A stretch of 24,991 nucleotides of DNA. It comes from a virus. A program made the translations under genes and the position numbers. Under the pieces are notes generated by a model. The model was not told the DNA's origin and did no database searches. It saw only the letters and a program-made list of their open reading frames with translations. Positions within the stretch are counted from its first letter, which is position 1. Every line of letters starts with the position of its first letter. The DNA lies in IMG/VR virus record IMGVR_UViG_3300043543_000216, positions 1-24,991 of that record; one strand, written 5' to 3'. Below, piece after piece: positions 6,509-15,030 of the stretch.

Positions 6509-8333
6509 CCGCCCGCAACTGCCCTGGAGCACCGGCAACATCGACCCGTCGGCCCCGGTCTGGCGGGAACGCGCCAAATCCATCGAAAAGATCGAGCAGG
6601 TCACCAAGCGGCGCAGGCCGAAGAGCTGCCCCTCCCTACCGGCGAGCAAGGCCCACCTGGAGTGGCTCTACGAAATCCTGGAAACCTACGTGGCGCAATG
6701 CACCGACGCCCTGGCGCTATACCGCGCCCTGCCGGCCTGCGAACGCTTCCACGCCTCGATGGCCAGGCAGAGGATCGTCTCCGGAGGCAACCAAGCTGGG
6801 AAGTCCCTGTGCACGGCCATCGAATTCGCGAGGATCCTCAGGGGCAGGGATCCCTACCATAAGCGAGCCGCGAAGGGCATCCGTGCCATGGTCGTCGCCT
6901 ACGATGAAGACCACGTGGCGGACGTGATCTGGCAAAAGCTTTGGTGGCCCGGCGCATTCTACATCATCATCGACAGGGAAACTGGCCTTTGGCGAAGCGT
7001 GAGGTGGGACGAGAACGACCCATCAAGGCTCGACCCCGGTGACGCGAAGAGGCGGAGCGAATGGTACCCCTCGCCTCCCATCATCCCCGCAAGCGAGGTC
7101 CTCAGCCTCTACTGGGTGAAGAAGGGCCGAGGAGTGCCTGACCGGGTGATTCTGAACAACGAATCGATGGCGACCTTCCACACGAGCCGCGGGGCGCCGC
7201 GCCAGGGCGTGGAGCTGGACTACGCTTGGTTCGACGAGGAAATCGAGAACCGTCGGTGGCTGCCCGAGATTTCCGCCCGGCTGGTGAAACGTGACGGGCT
7301 GTTCGTCTGGTCGGCCACGCCGCAGCACGCCACCCACCATCTGATGGAGCTGCATGCCCAATTCCTGGCCGGCGAACCGAACATCGAGGAGTTCACCCTA
7401 TCGACGGGCGACAACCCCTTCCTGTCCGAGGATGGGAAAACGGACCTCTACCGGAAGCTGTCCGCCCTAGGCGACGATGAACTGCGCGTGCGGTGGCACG
7501 GAGAATACGCGGCCGAGAGCCGACGGATTTACCCGCAGTTCGACCCTTCCATTGGTCAGAACGGGGTGACATCCTTCCGGATTCCCGATGACTGGATGCG
7601 GATTTTGGCCGTCGATCCTGGCACCGCGTTCGCCGCCGCGCTGTTCCTGGCCGTGCCGCCAGACGGCGGAGAGCTGCACGCCTACGACGAGGTATTCCTG
7701 CGAAACACGACCGCGGCCGAGCTGGCATCCCAGGTGAAGCTGAAGCATGGATCGAAGTTGCAGTTCGAGGTCTTCATCATCGACGGGAAGACCGCGCATC
7801 AGACGCCGCAGGGATTCGGCGTCCGCATCCTCGACCACTACGCCCGGGCATTCGAGATAGTCGGCCTGTCGTCACGGCGCACCGGGTCTTCCTTCCTGTA
7901 CGGGAACCCGGATCCGGAAAGCCGCACGATCATTCTGCGGCAGATGATGCAGCGCTATGAGGACGGCACTCGCCGCTTAAAGGTCCACAGGGAGAACTGC
8001 CAGTACCTGATCAGACAGATCCAGAGTCGGTATTACTCCAAGGCGAATGCCGAGAAACGCGAGCGAGCCGATCGTCCGAACACCGTCCTCTGGCGATGCG
8101 ACCTAGTTGACTGCCTCGAATATGGAGCCGCCTGGGTCGCCGAGATAAGCGGTGGCGTGGACGAGCCGTTCGCGTGGTACAAGCCGGCCAGCTCGCGGGA
8201 CACGACCAATCAGGTACAATTGGGTGATGGTGCCTACCCGGACTTCCTGAGAGCGTATAATCGCGCCAAGCAGCAGACTAGCGGGCTGCATTCCCATTCG
8301 TTCACGGCAGCATTGAAAAGGATCGCATGGTGA
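6501..8333 (+). CDS. terL: Terminase large subunit (DNA-packaging ATPase and nuclease)
   Basis: This 610-aa protein translocates phage DNA into the prohead and cuts it. The N-terminal ATPase has a Walker A motif GGNQAGKS (about 95-102), a Walker B strand LDYAWFDEE (about 239-247) and a coupling motif SATP (271-274). The C-terminal RNase H-like nuclease shows the expected acidic residues in ILAVDPG (D372), FIIDGKT (D428) and CDLVDCLEY (D534/D537). All catalytic residues appear present and the length fits the family. It starts with GTG, overlapping the upstream stop by 8 bp, which suggests translational coupling. The downstream gene overlaps its end by 7 bp. Confidence 0.95.
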   Translation: MSSRPQLPWSTGNIDPSAPVWRERAKSIEKIEQVTKRRRPKSCPSLPASKAHLEWLYEILETYVAQCTDALALYRALPACERFHASMARQRIVSGGNQAGKSLCTAIEFARILRGRDPYHKRAAKGIRAMVVAYDEDHVADVIWQKLWWPGAFYIIIDRETGLWRSVRWDENDPSRLDPGDAKRRSEWYPSPPIIPASEVLSLYWVKKGRGVPDRVILNNESMATFHTSRGAPRQGVELDYAWFDEEIENRRWLPEISARLVKRDGLFVWSATPQHATHHLMELHAQFLAGEPNIEEFTLSTGDNPFLSEDGKTDLYRKLSALGDDELRVRWHGEYAAESRRIYPQFDPSIGQNGVTSFRIPDDWMRILAVDPGTAFAAALFLAVPPDGGELHAYDEVFLRNTTAAELASQVKLKHGSKLQFEVFIIDGKTAHQTPQGFGVRILDHYARAFEIVGLSSRRTGSSFLYGNPDPESRTIILRQMMQRYEDGTRRLKVHRENCQYLIRQIQSRYYSKANAEKRERADRPNTVLWRCDLVDCLEYGAAWVAEISGGVDEPFAWYKPASSRDTTNQVQLGDGAYPDFLRAYNRAKQQTSGLHSHSFTAALKRIAW

Positions 8334-8704
8334 CCGACAAGGCTTCGTGGGAAATGCCCCATGTTGACGTGGGGGAGATCGTTTACTACAAGAGCGGCCT
8401 GGAATCCAGGACCTGGACGCCCTTTCTGGTTTCGGCCGTGGCCAGGAATCCAAGCGGCGAGGGGCATATCGCCGGGTTCGTGGGGATCTTCCGTACCAGC
8501 ACGGGCGCCGAATGCCGCGACATGGTGCTGCACATCGATGACCCGCGGCTCCAGGACCCGACGTTCTACGGGCGACTGATGGCCGAGGGGGATGGCGGCA
8601 TCTGGGATTACGCCCCCTGGACCAAGAGGCTCCAGCAGCAGTTCAATTTGCTCCGGGATCGGATCAGCAGCCTGGAGAAAATCGTCAGGAGTTCCAAGGC
8701 GTAG
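8327..8704 (+). CDS. Hypothetical phage protein with C-terminal coiled coil
   Basis: This 125-aa protein lies between TerL and portal. It overlaps the TerL stop by 7 bp and has an AAGGA site four bases before its ATG. Residues about 12-80 are beta-rich (DVGEIVYYKSG through AECRDMVLHID) and could form a small barrel. The last 30 residues (KRLQQQFNLLRDRISSLEKIV) form a heptad-like helix suited to oligomerisation. I do not recognise a family. Its place in the packaging/portal module suggests a structural or assembly role. Confidence 0.65.
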   Translation: MVTDKASWEMPHVDVGEIVYYKSGLESRTWTPFLVSAVARNPSGEGHIAGFVGIFRTSTGAECRDMVLHIDDPRLQDPTFYGRLMAEGDGGIWDYAPWTKRLQQQFNLLRDRISSLEKIVRSSKA

Positions 8705-8710
8705 TCGCAA

Positions 8711-10771
8711 ATGCCCGTTTCAGAGGCGTTCAGGGCGGCCGTTCAGGCCTGGCAAAAGGTCCTCCAGATCGCCCTGGACTACAAGCAGATCCACTTCCAG
8801 GCCGACGCCGACGAGGCGATGCGGTTCTATGCCAGGTCGAACTACGAGTTCCTTTACACCCTGGACACGGACGACCTGGCCTCGCAGTACAACATGCCAG
8901 CCGTCGGCGAGCCGCGGCACAAGATGGCGGCGAACCTGGTCTCGAACATGGTGCAGGTGCTCCTGCCAGTCCTGTACCACCGGAACCCGACGAGGCTCGT
9001 GACGGCCAGGCTGCCAGACGTTGACGTGCAGCTCATGGCACAGCACGCCGCCACGATGCATGCGGCCCTCGATCCGGCCACCGGGCAGCCCGCCCCCATC
9101 CCAATGCCTGGGATGATGGATCAGCACTGGAAGGTGAAGGCGCAGCTCATGACGGCATTCCTGAACGCCACGCCAGGCGAGCTGAACCTGCGCAGGGAAT
9201 GCCGGCGAGCAATCACGGACGCACTGATCAGCGGCATGGGCATCGTCTGGTGCGAGCTGGTGGAGACCGCCTCCGGCATGCTTCCAGGCTCGTTCTACGT
9301 GTGCAGTCGCGACGTTCTGTTCGATAGCGACGAAACGGAGCTGCGGGACTGCCGTTGGGTGGCAAGACGGAAAAGGGTTCCCGTCTGGCAGGCGGAGACG
9401 ATGTTCGGATGGCCACGAGGCGATCTGAAGGGAAATGCGGAGGGGAGGACGAACCAGGGGTGGATCGATGGCGGCGGCCGCGGCCAGGAAACGCGGCTGA
9501 CGGACGAGCAGACAACGAACGACCAGATCGAATACTGGGAGATCTACTCCAGGATGGGGCTGGGCGGTCGGCTTCGCGGGCTCAACGAGGAAGCACAGGC
9601 CATTCTCGACCAGCTTGGGCAGTATGTCTATCTGGTCGTCGCGAAGGGGGTGGACTATCCGCTAAACGTTCCTCCGCACCTGTTCGAGTGGCCGCCAGAC
9701 CAACTTCTCGCGGAGTTGCAGGCCAGGCTAGCGTGGCCCATCCCGACCTACAAGCGGGCTAGGAATCCATGGCCCTTCGCGGCCCTGTGGTTCCATGAGC
9801 GCACCGATTGCGTCTACCCGCAATCCCACGTGATGCCGGCCATGTCGTATCAGAAGGCGATCAACTGGATTTATACCTATTTGCTAGGTAGATTGCGGGT
9901 TGCCAGCCGGACGTTGATGGCCTGCCCCCAGGGGCTCGACGAACGGGTGAAGGAGCAGATCCTGTACGGCGGCGATCTAGAGCTGATCGAACTCAAGACC
10001 CACGACATCGAGAAGTTCGGCGACATTCTGCGATACATCCAGGTCCCCGAGGTCACGGCCGAGCTGTGGAAGGTCTTGTCGGCCGTCAAGCACGAGTTCG
10101 AGCTGGCCACGGGCGTAACCGAGCTGCTGCAAACGGGGATGACCTCCCAGGCCATGCGATCGGCGACGGAGGCCCAAGTCAAGCAGGGGTTGGCCCAGCT
10201 CCGGCCCGACGACATGGCGACCATGACCGAGGAGTGGATGGGCGAGATGGCGGCCAATGAGGCGTTCGCCGCGGAACTGTTCCTTGGTCCCGAGGATGTC
10301 GCCCCGATCTTCGGAGAGCCGTACAATCCAGGTGACCCCGCGGCCGGCATCCCGGAGCAGATGGGACCGCTCACGCGGCTCTGGATGGAGGTGGCCCATT
10401 CGCCAGACCTGTCCAGCGCCTCATCGACCCTCGAATATCGAGTCGAGAGCGGCAGCGCCAGGAAGCCCAACAAGGAGTGGCAGCAGTCGCAGGCGATGCA
10501 GGCCATGCAGACGTTCATGCCGCTGTTGATGCCGCACTACCAGCAGACCGGTGACCCGACGCAGATCAATCGCCTGCTAACCTACTGGGCGCGGGCGCAA
10601 GACATCGAGGACTACGAGAGCCTGCTGCTGCCAGACCGGAGGGCCGAGATGGCCGCCATGCAGCAGGCCATGCAACAGGCACCTAGTGGCAACCGACGAC
10701 CGCCGCCGTCGGAGGCGGCTACCCAGCCCCTTCCGGAGGAGGCGGCACGGATTCTCGCATCCCTGCAATAG
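8711..10771 (+). CDS. Portal protein (head-to-tail connector)
   Basis: This 686-aa protein is expected to form the dodecameric ring at the capsid vertex through which TerL pumps DNA. Supporting evidence is position directly after terL, size in the range of podovirus portals, and an architecture with an Asn/Met-rich N-terminal helical zone (MAANLVSNMVQVLL), a clip/stem region, and a long helical C-terminus rich in Gln, Ala and Met (about 590-686) like portal barrel or crown segments. No enzymatic motif is seen. No strong ribosome site precedes the ATG, so coupling to the upstream gene six bases away is likely. Codons around 10295-10311 resemble the start of one array spacer. Confidence 0.8.
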   Translation: MPVSEAFRAAVQAWQKVLQIALDYKQIHFQADADEAMRFYARSNYEFLYTLDTDDLASQYNMPAVGEPRHKMAANLVSNMVQVLLPVLYHRNPTRLVTARLPDVDVQLMAQHAATMHAALDPATGQPAPIPMPGMMDQHWKVKAQLMTAFLNATPGELNLRRECRRAITDALISGMGIVWCELVETASGMLPGSFYVCSRDVLFDSDETELRDCRWVARRKRVPVWQAETMFGWPRGDLKGNAEGRTNQGWIDGGGRGQETRLTDEQTTNDQIEYWEIYSRMGLGGRLRGLNEEAQAILDQLGQYVYLVVAKGVDYPLNVPPHLFEWPPDQLLAELQARLAWPIPTYKRARNPWPFAALWFHERTDCVYPQSHVMPAMSYQKAINWIYTYLLGRLRVASRTLMACPQGLDERVKEQILYGGDLELIELKTHDIEKFGDILRYIQVPEVTAELWKVLSAVKHEFELATGVTELLQTGMTSQAMRSATEAQVKQGLAQLRPDDMATMTEEWMGEMAANEAFAAELFLGPEDVAPIFGEPYNPGDPAAGIPEQMGPLTRLWMEVAHSPDLSSASSTLEYRVESGSARKPNKEWQQSQAMQAMQTFMPLLMPHYQQTGDPTQINRLLTYWARAQDIEDYESLLLPDRRAEMAAMQQAMQQAPSGNRRPPPSEAATQPLPEEAARILASLQ

Positions 10772-10783
10772 GAGAACGCATCA

Positions 10784-10930
10784 ATGCCGGTTGATAGGAA
10801 GTTGATGAAGAAGCTCAAGGCGGAGTACGGCCCACGCAAGGGGGAGCGCGTGTACTACGCGCTCGAAGCCCAGGGCAAGATCAAGCCGCGCCATTCGGAG
10901 AAGTCGTCCAGGAAGGGCAAGTCTCGATGA
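10784..10930 (+). CDS. Small basic protein (48 aa)
   Basis: This short gene has a strong AGGAG site at 10770-10774, nine bases before its ATG, and ends in an ATGA overlap with the next start (10927-10930). The product is 48 residues with about one third Lys/Arg, including LMKKLKAEYGPRKGERVYYA. Small Lys/Arg-rich proteins of this kind often follow portal genes in phages and may bind DNA or scaffold. No defined function is recognised. The ribosome site and coupling make it a credible gene despite its length. Confidence 0.75.
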   Translation: MPVDRKLMKKLKAEYGPRKGERVYYALEAQGKIKPRHSEKSSRKGKSR

Positions 10931-11451
10931 AGCGCGTGGAGAGCTACGAGGAGTGCTATCGCAGGCTCATCGCTCGGGGGGTCTCTCCCAAGCTCGCCGA
11001 CATGCTCGCGGCCAGGAAGCCGCCTGGCGCGTGCACGGACCGGGAGTTCATGCACGGCAAGCGCCATGCGGATCAGTTCGAGAACGAACCGGAGGTGGGT
11101 CGCTTGTACAGGGCCATCGCCGCCAGGCACGGCGTGAGCACCCAGGGCAAGTTCTACATGTCTCAGCTCGCCGATTTCCCGGGCGACCCCAGGGCATGGA
11201 TCGACAGCAAGGACGACATCCGGCGGATTTGCGAGCAGCGAGGCTGGGGCTGCGAGGGCATCGTCAACGTGCCGCCGCCGCGATACAAGGACGATGGGGC
11301 GGCCGATGATGGCCCCTACATGGTGGCCGAGGATATCGTCGAGGAAGAGTTTCAGTCGCATGTGGCCGAGAATCCCGACCTGGCGAGGCTGCCGGCCGAG
11401 AAACAGGCCGAGTACAAGGCGGACCTGAGGGAGCGTCTATCCGGACGGTAG
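10927..11451 (+). CDS. Hypothetical virion-module protein
   Basis: This 174-aa protein is translationally coupled to the upstream 48-aa gene by an ATGA overlap, with GGAAGG about ten bases before the start. The middle contains a conserved-looking segment with two cysteines, ICEQRGWGCEGIV (about 100-112), after a GDPRAWIDSKDDIRR stretch. The C-terminus is charged and helical (EEEFQSHVAENPDLARLPAE). Two cysteines alone do not make a zinc finger. It sits where scaffold and capsid genes are often found, but it is too short and has no major-capsid features. Confidence 0.7.
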   Translation: MKRVESYEECYRRLIARGVSPKLADMLAARKPPGACTDREFMHGKRHADQFENEPEVGRLYRAIAARHGVSTQGKFYMSQLADFPGDPRAWIDSKDDIRRICEQRGWGCEGIVNVPPPRYKDDGAADDGPYMVAEDIVEEEFQSHVAENPDLARLPAEKQAEYKADLRERLSGR

Positions 11452-11454
11452 GTC

Positions 11455-12597
11455 ATGCCCCTGCGAACGTTCCGTGACGTGATCCAGCATGGGATCGACT
11501 ACCTGGGCGGAGCCCCGCAGGACGCCGTGGCCCGCGATCTCAGGGGCGCCGCGATGGCCGCCCTCGACCACCTCGGCAACCTGCGGAGGTGGAACGCCTA
11601 TTTGAAGCAGGGACGTACCATCCTGTCGGCACCCTATGAGACCGGCACGATCCAGTACACCCACTCACCGAACCGCCTGCTCGTGCTCACGGGCGGGACC
11701 TGGCCCGCCTGGGCCGCGAATGCCACGATCGTGATCAGCGGTCGGCCACATATTTCGGTGGCCCGGCTCGACGACACGACCCTGATGCTGCATCGCACGC
11801 TCAATCCTGGCGCGGACGTGGCCGCTGGAACGTCCTTCAAGCTCATCCAGGACATTCATCCGGCGCCAGAGGATTTCCTGGAGCTGGCCGACCCCAAGCT
11901 GGGAGGATCGCTCTGGAGGCTGAGGCGAGTCACGGCTGAAGAGCTGTGGCGACTGAGGCATCAGCAGGTCATGGTCGGAGACCCAGCCTACTTCGCCATC
12001 GGCCAGTATCCGCTGGAAATGGGTCGGAAGGCGATCTTTCTCTGGCCCGCTCCACAAAGCGACATGGACCTGGACTACGCATACCACGGCAAGCCGAGAG
12101 CCCTGAGGTGGACAGGCTACGAAGCCGAGGCGACCCTGGGCACGGTTTCGGCCACGGGTGGAAGCACGTCGGTTACCGGAACGGGGACCGGGTTCAAAGC
12201 CTCCATGGCTGGGGCCGTGATTCGATTCGGCACCAACTCCACGACGGTTCCCACCGGCCTGGATGGGATTTCTCCGTACGCGGAGCAGGCCATCATCGGC
12301 TATGTGCAAAGCACCACGTCGCTGTTTCTCGCCTCCGCCCCTGAAAACAGCGCATCCGGGGTGAAGTATATCATCTCGGACCCGATCGATGTGCCCGACT
12401 ATCTGTGGCCGGCGTACCTGAGGGGATTCGAGCTGGAACTGGCCAGACGGCGCAGGATGGGTGGCATTCAGGAGATCTTCAATCTTTGGCGAGAGGCGAT
12501 CGACCACGCGGCCGCGGCCGACGGTCCGAGCTACGAGCCTCGCAGCGCATACGGCCCGCACGGGACGCGGCGACGACTCTCCGACTATCCGCCTTGA
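11455..12597 (+). CDS. Head-tail adaptor / tail tubular A-like protein
   Basis: This 380-aa protein starts three bases after the previous stop. The N-terminal helical part (RTFRDVIQHGIDYLGG, AALDHLGNLRRWNAYL) and the C-terminal helices (PAYLRGFELELARRRRMG) resemble podovirus adaptor proteins that join portal to tail (T7 gp11 or P22 gp4 type). Between them is a beta-rich insert (about residues 228-310) starting GTVSATGGSTSVTGTGTGF, a motif also found in the next tail gene. The role is inferred from order (portal, adaptor, gp10-like) and this architecture, not from a specific catalytic motif. Confidence 0.6.
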   Translation: MPLRTFRDVIQHGIDYLGGAPQDAVARDLRGAAMAALDHLGNLRRWNAYLKQGRTILSAPYETGTIQYTHSPNRLLVLTGGTWPAWAANATIVISGRPHISVARLDDTTLMLHRTLNPGADVAAGTSFKLIQDIHPAPEDFLELADPKLGGSLWRLRRVTAEELWRLRHQQVMVGDPAYFAIGQYPLEMGRKAIFLWPAPQSDMDLDYAYHGKPRALRWTGYEAEATLGTVSATGGSTSVTGTGTGFKASMAGAVIRFGTNSTTVPTGLDGISPYAEQAIIGYVQSTTSLFLASAPENSASGVKYIISDPIDVPDYLWPAYLRGFELELARRRRMGGIQEIFNLWREAIDHAAAADGPSYEPRSAYGPHGTRRRLSDYPP

Positions 12598-12622
12598 TGC
12601 ACGCCGATGGAGCGGTTGAAGC

Positions 12623-12910
12623 ATGAGCGAACGGCCGAGGGCCTATCAGTCCATCCGCGTTTTCACTGGGCTGGTAACGAACGCCGACCCAGAGGATATT
12701 CCGCCCGGGGCTTCCGTCGTCCAGGAGAATTTCTGGCTCGTCACGCCCGGCGAGATGCAATCGCGGGACGGATTTCTGACGCAGGCGCTAAGCGGCGGCA
12801 ACTCGACGAACTCGAATGACGTGATCGCCGGCACGTTGTTCGTCACGCCTGGCCAGAGCTGGATCGTCTATCAGCTCTCCGACGGTCATGTGCTCGCCGG
12901 CTATTTCTAG
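12623..12910 (+). CDS. N-terminal fragment of gp10/tail-tubular-B-like tail protein
   Basis: This 95-aa frame has GGAG ten bases before its ATG. The sequence TNADPEDIPPGASVVQENFW followed by ESQ-like text ending in MQSRDGF resembles the N-terminus of P22 gp10-type and similar podovirus tail proteins (pattern LxPxDxPPGAxxxADN, then RRGF). It ends at TAG 12908-12910, and the rest of such a protein continues in the -1 frame from about 12904. It is best read as the 5' part of one gene, with the second part at 12922-15030. The slip site is discussed in the findings. Confidence 0.65.
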   Translation: MSERPRAYQSIRVFTGLVTNADPEDIPPGASVVQENFWLVTPGEMQSRDGFLTQALSGGNSTNSNDVIAGTLFVTPGQSWIVYQLSDGHVLAGYF

Positions 12911-12921
12911 GCCAGAACGCC

Positions 12922-15030
12922 ATGGGCGCCAAGCAGATCACGTCCACACCGTTCAACACGTTCATGCCCCTGTCGTTCGCCAAGACGAGGCATGGGTTGC
13001 TGCTCATGGTCAATGGGCTGGATCGTGGTGGCGTGTGGGATGGCGTCACGAACAGCATCTTTGAGATCGGCATCGATCCGCCGGACACTGCGCCGAACGC
13101 GACGCTGATCGCCGGAGGAGCGCTTTCGGACGGCCAGTACGATCTCTACTACAGGTTCGTCGATCTGTACGGCAATCCATCCGACCTTTCGCCGGTCCAA
13201 ACGATCACCGCCACTGCCAACAAGGCCTTTGACTGGACATTCGGCGTCAGCTCGCAGTCCCGCGTCACCAAGAGGGAGTTGTGGCGAACGCTGGCCGACG
13301 ACAGCAGAGTCGTCTACCGCGTGGCGGTCATCGACGACAACACGACAACCATGCTTGTCGAGGGCACCTCGGACGAGACACTGCGCGCGAACGCCCAGAA
13401 AGATCCGAATACCATCATGCCCCTGTTCGTCGAGCCATTCGGTCGGCCGCACGCGAATCGTTTCGGCGTTCCGCCCGACCACAAGGCCGTCGTGGCCCTG
13501 TTTCAGGATCGCTCATTCTGGGCGGTGGACGTGGCCTACAACGTGGGGACGGTCACGGTCACGAATGGCAGCACAAGCGTGACGGGCACGGGCACGAACT
13601 GGCCATCCACGTTCAAGAACCGCTATCTCTACTTGATCGGGGCGGCAAACAACCAACAGGCCTACGTGATCGATTCCGTTCCGTCCGCCACGTCGCTCGT
13701 CCTGAAGAAAGCCTACTCTGGCACGAGCGGCACCTACAGCTACGTGATTCGGCCGGCGCCGTCCGAGAGGAACAAGCTCTATTTCAGCTCGGCCGACTAT
13801 CCGGAGGGCGTGCCGATCCAAAACACGTACACTCTCCAGGAAAATACCGGCGACGACAACGAGATCACCGGCCTGATGCCGCACGGTTCGTATCTCTACA
13901 TCCTGAAGGAGAGGCATATCTACCGCCTCTCTTTCGTGCGGCAACCGGAGATCGACATCGCGGTTCATCTCCATGCGTTTCGTGGCGCCTTCAATCAACG
14001 GTGCTGGGACCGCGTGGAGGGTACGGCCTACCTGTTCGACCAACACGGGCCGTATCGTCTGACCGAAAACGGCAACATCGACCCGATCGGGTCGCCCATT
14101 CAGGATTTCTGGAGGAAGGAATCGCCCGACTTCTCGATGTCCAAGTGGTTCTTCGTGCGGGCGAACCCGGCACAGGAGACGATCAGGTTCTATTACTCCG
14201 TGTCGGGCGACACGCGCCCGACGCGGGCGCTGTGTTTCCAGTACCGCACGAATCACTGGTGGATTGAGGTCTACAACTGGGCCTTCGGCGCCGCCGTGCT
14301 GCATGCTGGCGGCGGCGCGGTTCGGCAGTACAACGGCTCCACATCGAACCGCTGGCTGCGATTTGGTGGCACGAAGCTGGATGGCGTGTCTGAATCGATG
14401 GGTACCGTGCGCGGCACGGTCACCAGCGCCACGTCCAACACGCTGACCGACTCCTCGGCTGTCTTCCCCACCGAAGTCGTCGACGTGCCGATCACCATCG
14501 TGTCTGGGACCGGCAGCGGCCAGACCCGCCTGATCGCCGCGAGGCTTTCCAATACGTCGCTGCAAATCTCGGGAACGTGGTCCACGATTCCAGACACAAC
14601 GAGCACCTACCAACTCGGGGCCATCGCCTGCAAGTACAAGTCCCCGATATTCGCGTGGCTGCCGATCGAGATCCACCAGGACCGCCAGTTTCGCCTTATC
14701 TATGTGCCCGTATCACAGGATGTGATCCTGGAGCTGCGCAAGTACACGAATCACTCATCGACCCCGGAGACCTTCAACGTCCAGTTCATCGACGAGGGCA
14801 GCGGCATTTCCGTCGCCGGTGGTTCGCAGGTCATAGCCCTGAACCTCCACAGAAACCGCAACGCCCTGGGCGAGGCCTCCGGCATTCTGCGTGTTTTCCT
14901 GCCTGGCCTATCCGAGGATCGCACCGAGGGCGAGAAATGGGTGCAGTTCGAGCTGTCGGGCTATTCGAGCGCCGACGGCATCCGCATCCGCGGCATTGAG
15001 CTGCTAGGCGTGCCGGATGAGAGGCGCTGA
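12922..15030 (+). CDS. gp10/tail-tubular-B-like tail protein, main part
   Basis: This 702-aa frame is beta-rich and carries features of podovirus tail-hub/needle proteins: a propeller-like series (GGVWDGVTNSIFEIG, RVVYRVAVIDD, MPHGSYLYILKERHIYRL, YLFDQHGPYRLTENG). It also has a GTVTVTNGSTSVTGTGTNW insert (nt about 13546-13755) and a second GTVTSATSNTLTDSSAVF module (nt about 14404-14620). No ribosome site precedes the ATG, and the frame is open upstream past 12860, which supports production by frameshift from 12623. The fused product would be about 800 aa, a normal size for the family. It overlaps the fibre gene by one base (TGATG). Confidence 0.65.
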   Translation: MGAKQITSTPFNTFMPLSFAKTRHGLLLMVNGLDRGGVWDGVTNSIFEIGIDPPDTAPNATLIAGGALSDGQYDLYYRFVDLYGNPSDLSPVQTITATANKAFDWTFGVSSQSRVTKRELWRTLADDSRVVYRVAVIDDNTTTMLVEGTSDETLRANAQKDPNTIMPLFVEPFGRPHANRFGVPPDHKAVVALFQDRSFWAVDVAYNVGTVTVTNGSTSVTGTGTNWPSTFKNRYLYLIGAANNQQAYVIDSVPSATSLVLKKAYSGTSGTYSYVIRPAPSERNKLYFSSADYPEGVPIQNTYTLQENTGDDNEITGLMPHGSYLYILKERHIYRLSFVRQPEIDIAVHLHAFRGAFNQRCWDRVEGTAYLFDQHGPYRLTENGNIDPIGSPIQDFWRKESPDFSMSKWFFVRANPAQETIRFYYSVSGDTRPTRALCFQYRTNHWWIEVYNWAFGAAVLHAGGGAVRQYNGSTSNRWLRFGGTKLDGVSESMGTVRGTVTSATSNTLTDSSAVFPTEVVDVPITIVSGTGSGQTRLIAARLSNTSLQISGTWSTIPDTTSTYQLGAIACKYKSPIFAWLPIEIHQDRQFRLIYVPVSQDVILELRKYTNHSSTPETFNVQFIDEGSGISVAGGSQVIALNLHRNRNALGEASGILRVFLPGLSEDRTEGEKWVQFELSGYSSADGIRIRGIELLGVPDERR

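Noticed and set aside
8256-8261. TATAAT inside the end of the terminase gene
   Set aside because: It encodes a normal Tyr-Asn-Arg stretch, has no suitable -35, and the downstream genes are closely coupled.
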